This document shows positions 1 to 7,452 of a DNA stretch of 64,000 nucleotides, one piece after another. The translations under genes were made by a program, and so were the position numbers. The first letter of the stretch is position 1. Each line of letters starts with the position of its first letter. The notes beneath the pieces were generated by a model, which was given only the letters and a program-made list of their open reading frames with translations, made no database searches and had not been told where the DNA came from. This stretch comes from DIGJ01 sp036658435 (GTDB taxonomy: Bacteria; Bacillota; Clostridia; Lachnospirales; Lachnospiraceae), in assembly GCA_036658435.1 (NCBI GenBank), contig JAVXEO010000003.1, forward strand, positions 5,033 through 69,032, in the 5' to 3' direction.

Positions 1-1
1 A

Positions 2-358
2 AAGCATGTAAAAGGTCCCAAAGGGGCACAAATAGGAATTGCGGCACTTAGTTCACTGGTGGACATTTCAACAGCCAATAATACCATTGCCATTGTAATG
101 GCAGGACCCATAGCAAAAGACATCGCCAAGGAATACGGAATTGAGCCAAAAAGAACGGCAGCGCTATTGGATATTTTCACATCGGCATGGCAGGGACTGA
201 TTCCATATGGAGCACAGCTGCTTTATGCAAGCGCAGGAGCTGCAGCAGTTGGACTTACCCTTTTACCAATGAATATTATCCCCTATTTATTTTACCCTAT
301 GTTAATGGGTCTGTGTGGAATTGCCAGCATTTTTTTACCCACCGGAAAAAGAAAATAA
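2..358 (+). CDS. Na+/H+ antiporter, NhaC-type, C-terminal part (5' end outside window)
   Basis: The reading frame is open from the first bases and ends with TAA at 356-358, so only the last 118 codons are present. The segment has the hydrophobic, Gly/Ala-rich character of the end of an ion transporter, including DISTANNTIAIVMAGPIAKDI and the aromatic-Gly stretch SAWQGLIPYGAQLLY, followed by two closing membrane segments (AAAVGLTLLPMNIIPYLF and LMGLCGIASIFL). This resembles the last helices of NhaC-family antiporters, which exchange cytoplasmic sodium for external protons at the cell membrane. The next gene starts 11 bases later in the same direction, so the two are probably co-transcribed. 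The family call is from motif memory; a related IT-superfamily transporter is the alternative. Confidence 0.72.
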   Translation, partial: KHVKGPKGAQIGIAALSSLVDISTANNTIAIVMAGPIAKDIAKEYGIEPKRTAALLDIFTSAWQGLIPYGAQLLYASAGAAAVGLTLLPMNIIPYLFYPMLMGLCGIASIFLPTGKRK

Positions 359-369
359 AGGGAGATGGC

Positions 370-2571
370 ATGAAAAAAATAAAGGGGTTTTTAAAAAAAG
401 CCAAAGAAAGTTTAAAAAAAATAAGGGACAAAGGGAAGAAATATTATAGCCGTAACTTTGGAAATACGAAGAAAAGCTTAGACTGGCTAGCACTTTTGCT
501 AGTAAGCTATTTAGGTGGAACCGCGTGTTATGAAGGCTTTCAAAAGAAGATTCCGGCTTATATAATTGGATCCTTTCTTTCGTTTTTTATAATGTGGGTT
601 CTTTTATGGATTGCCGAAAAGGTGCTGCAGTTTTTCTTAAAAGGAGGGTGCCGCCCTGTTCTTAATGTGGTCATTATCATGGGTACCGTTTTTTCACTGG
701 TGTTTATGGGAAACCTGGGAAGAAAAGAGGGAATGGCCCCCTTTTTTGCTATGGGACTGGGGATACTTTTGATTTTGCTTTTTCAATCCCTATGGGGGAT
801 TATTAAAAACAAAGTGCAGACACCAACCCTGTGGATATCGGCAGTTATAAGCGGAATAGCACTTACCGGAACCTTTATATTACTATGTGGGAAGGGATTT
901 AAAGATGACTATATCCGAGACTATCTTGCACTTTCCGGGATGAAAGAAAACGATATGGGAGAAAATAAGAAGGAATCGGATATTTCAAAAATACAGGAGT
1001 TTGGAAGTTACACGGTAGAAAGTCTTCAATATAGTCCGGAATATAAGGAAGGTAGGGAAGGGGAAATACCGTCTGACACCGTGGATTTATCATTTTTTAC
1101 AGTAGAAGAAAAGGGACTGGATCAAAGATATCGAAAAATATTTCAAACGTTTGACTTAAAGACAGCACCCATAGCGGGGAAAATATGGTATCCAAAAGAG
1201 AAATTTAACTGTCCGGTTTTATTTATTGCCCATGGCAACCATAGTATTTTAAGTGCTTCCTATTTAGGCTATGATTATCTGGGAGAATATTTGGCTTCCA
1301 ATGGTTATGTAGTGGTTTCCGTAGATGAAAATGTATTGAATATGAGACAGGGAGAAAATGATGCCAGAGCCGTTCTACTTTTGGAAAATATTAAAAAAGT
1401 AAAAGCTTTTCAAGGGGATACCGAAAATCCACTTTATAAAAAAATGGACTATGAAAAAATTGCAATAGCCGGTCACTCCCGTGGGGGAGAAATGACGGCA
1501 GTGGCGTATCTATTTAATTCCTATGACTGCTATCCGGAAAATGGAATGAAACGGTTTAACTACCATTTTAACATTCAATCTATCATTGCCATCGCACCTA
1601 CCGTAGATCAATATATGCCCACAGAGCAGGAAGTGATGCTGGAAGATGTGAATTATCTCCTTTTACACGGAGCCAATGATCAGGATGTTTCTACTTTTAT
1701 GGGAAACACCCAGTATGAGAATATTAACTTTAGTGGAAAGAAAGAGGCAATCAAATCATCCCTCTATATAGCCGGAGCCAATCATGGACAGTTTAACAGT
1801 GAGTGGGGTCAATACGATCAAATAAATCCGGTTGCACCCTGGCTGAATGTAGATAACTTCATATCAGAAAGGGAGCAGCAAAATATTTTAAAATTATTTG
1901 TCAGAGTATTTTTAGATAAGACCCTTCAAAATAAGGAAGACTATGGGGATTTATTGACTCACTATGAAAAATATCAGAAGAATCTTCCTAAAACAATATA
2001 TATTCAACGGAGTCAGACCGAAGATTTCACCTGTCTTGCCGATTTTGAGGAGGACTCCAATTTGGAAACAGCAACATGGAAAGAGGCTTCCATTCGAGGC
2101 TATGGAATGCAGCACTGGAAAGAAGAGCAGGTGCATAAAAATCAGATACTGACTCTGGACTGGAAAAACACGAAAGGGGCTCGTTTGGAAATTTCCCTTA
2201 AAGGTATAGACTTAAAGGATAAAAGCCTTCAATTTGATATTTGTGATAAAAGGGAGTACGAAGAGGAAGAAAGTCCCAAAGCAATCGACGCAAAGGTGGT
2301 TCTTTTAGATGAAAATGGAAATAAGGCAAGCCTTCGCATAAAGGAACACCAGATGGTTTATCCGTCACTGCCGGTTAAACTATCAAAGCTAGAGTACCTC
2401 TTTCGTGAAAAAGAGTATAAGAGTCAATATCAGACGGTAATGCTTCCTACTACTGCCTTCAGGAAGGAAGGGAACCACTTTGATTTTTGCAAGGTGAAAA
2501 AACTGTCGATATATTTTGACACGATGGAAAAAGGAAAAATCAGCATGGACAATATTGGTTTTACAAACTAG
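370..2571 (+). CDS. Membrane-anchored alpha/beta hydrolase (733 aa)
   Basis: The start is ATG 370, preceded by AAGGGAGATGG; an in-frame opening upstream overlaps the antiporter and is not credible. After a basic N-terminus (KKIKGFLKKAKESLKK) there are about five hydrophobic segments in the first 190 residues, then an extracytoplasmic alpha/beta hydrolase domain. FIAHGNHS (about residue 286) fits the oxyanion-hole HG motif, AGHSRGGEM (about 369) is the nucleophile elbow with Ser, LLLHGANDQD (about 432) carries the likely acid, and ANHGQFN (about 470) the catalytic His. The last 180 residues form a beta-rich domain like a sugar- or wall-binding module. A role in surface-polymer deacylation or lipid turnover is only inference; the substrate is unknown. 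It is followed at 22 bases by a PAP2 phosphatase. Confidence 0.75.
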   Translation: MKKIKGFLKKAKESLKKIRDKGKKYYSRNFGNTKKSLDWLALLLVSYLGGTACYEGFQKKIPAYIIGSFLSFFIMWVLLWIAEKVLQFFLKGGCRPVLNVVIIMGTVFSLVFMGNLGRKEGMAPFFAMGLGILLILLFQSLWGIIKNKVQTPTLWISAVISGIALTGTFILLCGKGFKDDYIRDYLALSGMKENDMGENKKESDISKIQEFGSYTVESLQYSPEYKEGREGEIPSDTVDLSFFTVEEKGLDQRYRKIFQTFDLKTAPIAGKIWYPKEKFNCPVLFIAHGNHSILSASYLGYDYLGEYLASNGYVVVSVDENVLNMRQGENDARAVLLLENIKKVKAFQGDTENPLYKKMDYEKIAIAGHSRGGEMTAVAYLFNSYDCYPENGMKRFNYHFNIQSIIAIAPTVDQYMPTEQEVMLEDVNYLLLHGANDQDVSTFMGNTQYENINFSGKKEAIKSSLYIAGANHGQFNSEWGQYDQINPVAPWLNVDNFISEREQQNILKLFVRVFLDKTLQNKEDYGDLLTHYEKYQKNLPKTIYIQRSQTEDFTCLADFEEDSNLETATWKEASIRGYGMQHWKEEQVHKNQILTLDWKNTKGARLEISLKGIDLKDKSLQFDICDKREYEEEESPKAIDAKVVLLDENGNKASLRIKEHQMVYPSLPVKLSKLEYLFREKEYKSQYQTVMLPTTAFRKEGNHFDFCKVKKLSIYFDTMEKGKISMDNIGFTN

Positions 2572-2593
2572 AAAAGGAAAATTGGTGATAATT

Positions 2594-3103
2594 ATGGAAC
2601 TTTCTATCTTACACATGATACAAAATCTGCATACTCCTGGTTTGGACGTCATTATGATATTTATTTCAAAATTGGGAAACAAGGGAATGGTTTGGATTGT
2701 CATGGGACTAGCAATGCTTTGCATAAAAAGGTACAGGAAATGTGGAATTGTAGTTTTATTAAGTCTGTTTACTTCGGTGGTATTTGGAAACATGGTTTTG
2801 AAAAACCTGGTAGAACGGCCAAGACCCTGTTGGGTCGATACCAGTGTAAAACTGCTGATTCACAACCCAAGGGACTACTCTTTTCCGTCGGGACATACCT
2901 TTTCCTCTTTTGCAGCAGCGTTTGCAGTCTTCCTGTGCCATAAAAAAATAGGAGCGGCAGCCCTTGTGCTGGCAGCTTTGATTGGATTTTCCAGACTGTA
3001 TTTATTTGTACATTATCCCACAGATGTACTTTCCGGAATGATGCTTGGAATACTCAGTGCCTTCGTAATCTTTAAATTAGTAAATTCTTATGTAAAAATG
3101 TAA
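2594..3103 (+). CDS. PAP2-family membrane phosphatase (169 aa)
   Basis: The three phosphatidic-acid-phosphatase signatures are present in order: KNLVERPRP (about residue 69), the PSGH motif in YSFPSGHTFSS (about 97) and SRLYLFVHYPTD (about 132) with the catalytic His. The protein has about five membrane segments and the usual size for single-domain PAP2 enzymes. These remove phosphate from lipids such as phosphatidate, phosphatidylglycerol phosphate or undecaprenyl diphosphate on the outer face of the membrane. ATG 2594 is chosen because GGTGAT lies just before it; a GTG at 2585 is possible. It is probably co-transcribed with the hydrolase gene upstream, suggesting lipid or lipid-carrier metabolism. 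The exact substrate cannot be told. Confidence 0.88.
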   Translation: MELSILHMIQNLHTPGLDVIMIFISKLGNKGMVWIVMGLAMLCIKRYRKCGIVVLLSLFTSVVFGNMVLKNLVERPRPCWVDTSVKLLIHNPRDYSFPSGHTFSSFAAAFAVFLCHKKIGAAALVLAALIGFSRLYLFVHYPTDVLSGMMLGILSAFVIFKLVNSYVKM

Positions 3104-3110
3104 AAAGTAC

Positions 3111-3139
3111 TTGATTATCAATAAAATTTGTGATATTAT
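3111..3139 (+). promoter_or_regulatory. Sigma-A promoter of the Tad-like operon
   Basis: TTGATT (3111-3116) and TATTAT (3134-3139) are 17 bases apart. Transcription would start near 3146, leaving a leader of about 195 bases before the first gene. Confidence 0.6.
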
Positions 3140-3190
3140 CTATTTACAGAATATTCTATGAGTGCAGTGCACATCTTATTTTAAATTACC

Positions 3191-3286
3191 ATAAGGTGAT
3201 AGAGAAAACTATCTGTGTTTTCTCTACCCTTATAGGACATGACATAATGTTATGTTTCACGGCGTTTCGCCAAACTATCCTTTTAT
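3191..3286 (+). promoter_or_regulatory. Structured leader RNA, riboswitch-like, class not recognised
   Basis: The 5' segment 3191-3202 can pair with 3275-3286 (11 of 12 positions, two of them G-U), closing a junction that holds three local hairpins: 3203-3209 with 3217-3223, the perfect palindrome ACATAATGTTATGT (3242-3255) and GGCG-TTT-CGCC (3261-3271). The same 5' segment can instead extend the first hairpin locally: 3200-3209 with 3217-3226, and ATAAGG with CCTTAT at 3228-3233. The two folds exclude each other. A further perfect hairpin, AACATCA-TTTCA-TGATGTT (3289-3307), lies between this region and the ribosome site of the first gene. I do not recognise a known riboswitch; c-di-GMP class I and II motifs are absent. 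Confidence 0.45.
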
Positions 3287-3341
3287 TTAACATCATTTCA
3301 TGATGTTGGAATCAAAAGAACAAAAGAAAGAGAGGAAGAAT

Positions 3342-4313
3342 TTGTCATACAAAACAAAAAGAGGAAAAAAGCTTCCACTACAAATCGGAGGTATTCTTTG
3401 TGTAGGAATTATCCTGCTTATTATGGGTCTGCTTTTTTATACAAAAGGGAATCTACATAAAAAAATTCATGAATATGAAGAAAAATTAGAAGCAGGAGCA
3501 CAATGCTTACAGGAGAAGGAACGATTTTTATATGTAGCCAAAAAAGATATTCGAGCCGGAGAAACGCTGACTGCAGATATGGTCCGTTATGAAAAGGGGT
3601 ATTCTTCCATGGAAAACCATGTTTTTGCAGAGAATGTGGAAGGAAAGACTGCTTGTGCAAGGATTCCAAAAGGCACACAGGTTCTTCATACTATGCTTAC
3701 AGAAAATACAGAAAAGGAAGCAAGAGAGGAAGAATTTCGTGTATTTTACTTGTCTGAAAATCTAAAACCTTATGACGTGGTAGATATTCGGATTTTATAT
3801 CCCAATGGAGAAAACTATATTGTTCTCAGTAAAAAAATCCTGAAAGAATTAAATCAGGAACGGACAACCTGCTATCTGTGGATGGAAGAACAGGAAACTC
3901 TTTTTATTTCCTCCGCAATGGTGGATGCCTATATGACTCCGGGAGCCATACTTTATACCACAAAATATGTAGAAAGCGAAATACAAAAGCCTTCCATTGT
4001 TACCTATATCCCCTCACATCAGGTGATGGACCTAATTCAAAAAAACCCCAATATTGTAGAATCAGCAAAACTAGGTTTAGAAAAGCAGGTAAGAGAAAAA
4101 TTAGAGTTTCGTCTGGAGAAATTTATAAAAGAAGAAGGAAAGGGAAAAAAGGAATTCCGGGACTATCTCTATGGAAAGAGGAAAAGGGAGGAACAAGAGG
4201 AACCCGTAGAACCGGCAGCGGAACAAGGAATAGAAGATACAACAGAACAAAGAACAGAAGACGCAGTAGAAGAAATGGACCGGGAGGAAGAAGAGATTAC
4301 TTATGTGGAATAA
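3342..4313 (+). CDS. SAF-domain pilus assembly protein, CpaB/RcpC-like
   Basis: TTG 3342 is chosen as start because AGAGGAAG lies at 3331-3338; ATG 3300 sits inside a hairpin with no ribosome site. A basic N-terminus leads into one membrane segment (about residues 12-34), a short coiled stretch, then a SAF domain at about 61-125 (YVAKKDIRAGETLTADMVRY, then KGTQVL). This arrangement is typical of CpaB/RcpC, which stabilises the outer part of Flp pilus machines. The C-terminal 50 residues are a low-complexity Glu/Arg-rich tail of repeated E-x-E-D-x units, unusual for CpaB. It is the first gene of an operon with a secretion ATPase and T2SSF-type proteins, which supports the call. Its stop overlaps the next start by 11 bases. 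Confidence 0.7.
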   Translation: MSYKTKRGKKLPLQIGGILCVGIILLIMGLLFYTKGNLHKKIHEYEEKLEAGAQCLQEKERFLYVAKKDIRAGETLTADMVRYEKGYSSMENHVFAENVEGKTACARIPKGTQVLHTMLTENTEKEAREEEFRVFYLSENLKPYDVVDIRILYPNGENYIVLSKKILKELNQERTTCYLWMEEQETLFISSAMVDAYMTPGAILYTTKYVESEIQKPSIVTYIPSHQVMDLIQKNPNIVESAKLGLEKQVREKLEFRLEKFIKEEGKGKKEFRDYLYGKRKREEQEEPVEPAAEQGIEDTTEQRTEDAVEEMDREEEEITYVE

Positions 4314-4974
4314 AGAAGAAAGTAGAATAATTGGTTTTGCCGGTTGTGGTCAACAAGAACTTATCAGTGGAACAGCACTTTTATTTGAAAAACTAAATAA
4401 AAAAATTTTACTGATGGATTTTACGGATTTTGGAGAATTACGGAATTTAATTCCTCTAAACCGGGATTTTGAAAAAGCTAAAAATATTGTTTTGAAATAT
4501 CGGGAAGTGGATTATATTTATGCAGATGCAGGAACAGAGATGGAAGACTATATATTTGACTATGATATTATTTTGGCAGATTTTGGAAGAAATATTACAC
4601 ATGAGGAAATAAAAAAATGCAGCCAGGTTTATTATGTGACGGACATGTGTAACCATAATATTTTACAATTAAAAGAGATCATTAAAAAAGAAGAGGCACA
4701 TCTTGTACTCAAAAATTATTTGAAGGAGAAAGGAGATGCCGATTATGTAGCAGAGGAACTGAACTTTTCCTGTGATAATTTCTATGTTCTTCCCTATGAA
4801 GAGGGGGAGGCGATGCAGTTTATGAGCGAGGCAAAACTTGAAAATTTAAAATACGCAAACTTTACTCGAGAAACCAAAGGACTGCTGTCTGACATTGTGC
4901 GGGACGGAGAAGAAGAAGGAGCCTATAAAACAGCAGTAAAAGCCATTGAAAAAAGGAGAAAAGTAAGATGGTAA
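4303..4974 (+). CDS. Degenerate MinD/TadZ-like protein without Walker A (223 aa)
   Basis: The protein starts with a Rossmann-like strand and loop (RIIGFAGCGQQELISG) where a MinD-type ATPase would have its phosphate loop, but the Lys and Gly pattern is missing. Next come the order-typical strands KILLMDFTDFGELRNL, YDIILADFGRNI and QVYYVTDMCNHNILQLK, which match the topology of MinD/CpaE proteins. It is therefore probably a catalytically dead relative that acts as a polar-localisation or scaffold subunit. It overlaps the gene before by 11 bases and the one after by 7, so it is translated with the pilus-like operon. No database-level match is claimed; the assignment rests on fold pattern and position. 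Confidence 0.5.
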   Translation: MWNKEESRIIGFAGCGQQELISGTALLFEKLNKKILLMDFTDFGELRNLIPLNRDFEKAKNIVLKYREVDYIYADAGTEMEDYIFDYDIILADFGRNITHEEIKKCSQVYYVTDMCNHNILQLKEIIKKEEAHLVLKNYLKEKGDADYVAEELNFSCDNFYVLPYEEGEAMQFMSEAKLENLKYANFTRETKGLLSDIVRDGEEEGAYKTAVKAIEKRRKVRW

Positions 4975-5771
4975 TTGCATTTTTTTCACCGGTAAGAGGA
5001 CAGGCAGGAACCACAGGAAATCTTCTGTCTACCGCAATTATAGAAACCATATGTCAAAAGAAAAAAGTAATGGTACTGGAAAGCTTTTTGGGGGAAAGCG
5101 ATATGGAAAAGTATCTTCTGAAAATTCCAAGACAGCACAATGGAAAAGAAATTCAGGAAGGACATGGAATGGATACGGTAATTCGAAATATAAAGCTCTC
5201 TGGCCTAGAAAAGTCTCGTTTTAATGAAAGTTGCTATTCTTTTTTTGAAGGTAAGCTATGCATACTGCCTGCAAGCAGACAAAGAGAAACCGAAATTTTC
5301 ACACAAGAGATGGAAACCTATCTTCCTGCAATATTAAATTTTGCAGATACCTTGTTTGATTATGTATTCGTAGACATAAAAGATGGAAAGGAAAGGATTA
5401 GCCAATATGTGCAAAAACGTGCAGACTGTGTGGCGGTTAACTTGTCTCAAAGTCCGGCAGCGATAGAAACCTATTTTAAAAATGGGGATACAAATGAAAA
5501 GAAGAAAATTTATTTAATTGGAAATTATGATAAAAAAAGCCAGTATAACAGAAGAAACCTTTCTTATTTATTTCCCAAAATAAATCGAAGAAATACGGTA
5601 GTGATTCCCTATAACACCCAAGTAAAGGATGCACTGGAATCAGCGGATCTCTTGAGATTCCACCGTAAATACGCAGGCTGTGATAAAAAAAATAAAAATT
5701 ATAAATATGTGCAGGGAATTCAGGCAGCAGGAAAACTGTTTCAAAAAAGGGAAGGTGCTGGATGTGATTAG
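4968..5771 (+). CDS. MinD/CpaE-like protein with altered phosphate loop (267 aa)
   Basis: The N-terminus VIAFFSPVRGQAGTTGNLLS matches the position of the deviant Walker A of MinD/ParA proteins (KGGxGKT), but the loop here reads RGQAGTTGN, so the usual second Lys is replaced. Following strands VMVLESFLGESD, DYVFVDIKDGKER and DCVAVNLSQSP fit the Walker B and switch strands. CpaE/TadZ proteins of this fold place the Tad pilus machine. Two such genes in tandem suggest a heterodimer in which neither partner is a standard ATPase. It overlaps the ATPase gene downstream by 8 bases. Confidence 0.58.
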   Translation: MVIAFFSPVRGQAGTTGNLLSTAIIETICQKKKVMVLESFLGESDMEKYLLKIPRQHNGKEIQEGHGMDTVIRNIKLSGLEKSRFNESCYSFFEGKLCILPASRQRETEIFTQEMETYLPAILNFADTLFDYVFVDIKDGKERISQYVQKRADCVAVNLSQSPAAIETYFKNGDTNEKKKIYLIGNYDKKSQYNRRNLSYLFPKINRRNTVVIPYNTQVKDALESADLLRFHRKYAGCDKKNKNYKYVQGIQAAGKLFQKREGAGCD

Positions 5772-7452
5772 TGGATTGCTGGTTATCATCAGCTTATTTG
5801 GAATAGGCTATCTTTACCATCAAATGCAAAAGAAAAGCAGGGAAATACAAAAAGAAGAAAATGAAATTCTGTATTCTTTGGAATATTTAACAAAAGAAAT
5901 AAAAGATTGTTTTACTTCTATGATGACCCAGAAACTTTCCAGGCTAAATGTCTGCGAAGAAGAAATGGAAAAACGAAAAAAGAACAGAAGCCTTTTGCGA
6001 AGGGCATTACAAAACTGTGCCTATGCAGATGAAGGAGCAAAGGCATTTGTAAAAGACTATATCAAACAATTTCTTCAAAGAAAATATGAGGTTTCAGAGG
6101 AAAATATTCAATGGATTTTACCCTTTGAGGATTACGAAAAACTTACCCTGAGAGACAAGTTTGATATTCTTCTATATACCTATCGTGTTAAGAAACAAAA
6201 AGGGGCAGGGGCAATGGAAAGCCTCCTTCGGGATTATCACTTAGACTGTCTTCGTAAAGGGGAGGATGAAAAGAGAAGATACGAGGTAACGGCAGAGGAC
6301 ATTGAGGAAATCTATAAACAGGAAGTAAGGGGACTTACCTATGGAGATAAACTGGAAATTGTAGCCCAGAGAATTTTTTCTATGGATAAGGGAAATGGAG
6401 TAATTGATGATTTAATATACCAGAACCTGGATGGGGTTTCGGCAGGAGTGTCCCAGACACCTTGCAAAAATTATGAGGCAATCACCATTATGTATCAGGG
6501 AAAATCCATTTCTCTTTCTGCACTTTCCTTTGAGTCAGAAAAGGAATTAAAGCGAATTTGCAAGAAAATATATAAATATGATGTGCCTGGGGAAATGAGT
6601 GAATCCAGTGGATTTATGGTGAACCGTTTAAAGTCCGGAGCTCGAATCAGCAGTATGCGCCCACCGTTTAGTGATGCCTGGTGTTTTTGGATTCGTATGT
6701 TTGATTCGGTGGACAAACGAAGCATTTTAAGTCTCTATCCACAGGAGGGAAAAGAGAAACTACATAACTTGCTGAAGCTATTAATAAGGGGGGAACAGAC
6801 TTGTGTAATATCGGGGCAGCAAGGCAGTGGAAAGACAACTTGCCTGGAAGCTATGGTTGATTTTATTAGACCTACGTATAATATTCGAACCATTGAACTC
6901 ACCTTTGAGCTTCAGCTAAGAGAACGTTATCCCACAAAAAATATAGCGGCAATGCGGGAGACGGAAAGCGTTACAACGGAACAGGCAATGGAGTTTGTTA
7001 AAAAAACAGATGCAGATGTGGTTATTTTTGGAGAAATTGCAAAGGAAACGGAGGGAGAAAAGGTAATCAAACTTTCCCAGTCGGGCAGTCGTTTTTCAAT
7101 ATCAACACACCATAGCACCAACACTAGAAATTTAATCAACTGGTTTCGAAATGCTTTGTTAAAGACCAGTGGATTTCAAAACGAAGAAATCGCAGAAACA
7201 CAAGTCGTGGAAAACATAAGATTTGATATTCACTTAGATAAAAGTGAAGATGGAACTCGGTTTGTGGAAAGAATTACCGAAATTGTACCATTGGAAAAAG
7301 GCGGATACGAAGAACGAATTCTTTTAACATATAAAGAAGGAATCTATGTTATTTCCAACAGAATTTCAAAACAAACAACAAAGGCAATGGTTAAGTGCCT
7401 GACAAAGGAAGAAATAGAAATGTATGAAAAGTATTTGGAGGTGGAAGATTGA
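5764..7452 (+). CDS. Tad/CpaF-type secretion ATPase with N-terminal membrane anchor
   Basis: GTG 5764 is favoured because AAGGGAAGG lies at 5747-5755. The hexameric type II/IV secretion ATPase motifs are intact: TIELTFEL (near the Asp box), Walker A GQQGSGKTT (about residue 352), Walker B-type VVIFGEIAKET (about 422) and the His box STHHST (about 447). Such enzymes drive pilus extension or substrate export. Unlike canonical cytosolic TadA/CpaF, this 562-residue protein opens with a hydrophobic helix (ISGLLVIISLFGIGYLYHQ) followed by a charged coiled coil, so it is likely tethered to the membrane. It is the engine of the operon; its stop overlaps the platform gene. Confidence 0.85.
   Translation: MISGLLVIISLFGIGYLYHQMQKKSREIQKEENEILYSLEYLTKEIKDCFTSMMTQKLSRLNVCEEEMEKRKKNRSLLRRALQNCAYADEGAKAFVKDYIKQFLQRKYEVSEENIQWILPFEDYEKLTLRDKFDILLYTYRVKKQKGAGAMESLLRDYHLDCLRKGEDEKRRYEVTAEDIEEIYKQEVRGLTYGDKLEIVAQRIFSMDKGNGVIDDLIYQNLDGVSAGVSQTPCKNYEAITIMYQGKSISLSALSFESEKELKRICKKIYKYDVPGEMSESSGFMVNRLKSGARISSMRPPFSDAWCFWIRMFDSVDKRSILSLYPQEGKEKLHNLLKLLIRGEQTCVISGQQGSGKTTCLEAMVDFIRPTYNIRTIELTFELQLRERYPTKNIAAMRETESVTTEQAMEFVKKTDADVVIFGEIAKETEGEKVIKLSQSGSRFSISTHHSTNTRNLINWFRNALLKTSGFQNEEIAETQVVENIRFDIHLDKSEDGTRFVERITEIVPLEKGGYEERILLTYKEGIYVISNRISKQTTKAMVKCLTKEEIEMYEKYLEVED

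Noticed and set aside
3191..3286. c-di-GMP class I or II riboswitch
   Set aside because: The conserved motifs of either class (GAAA tetraloop helix, GCAAAGC and others) are not present.
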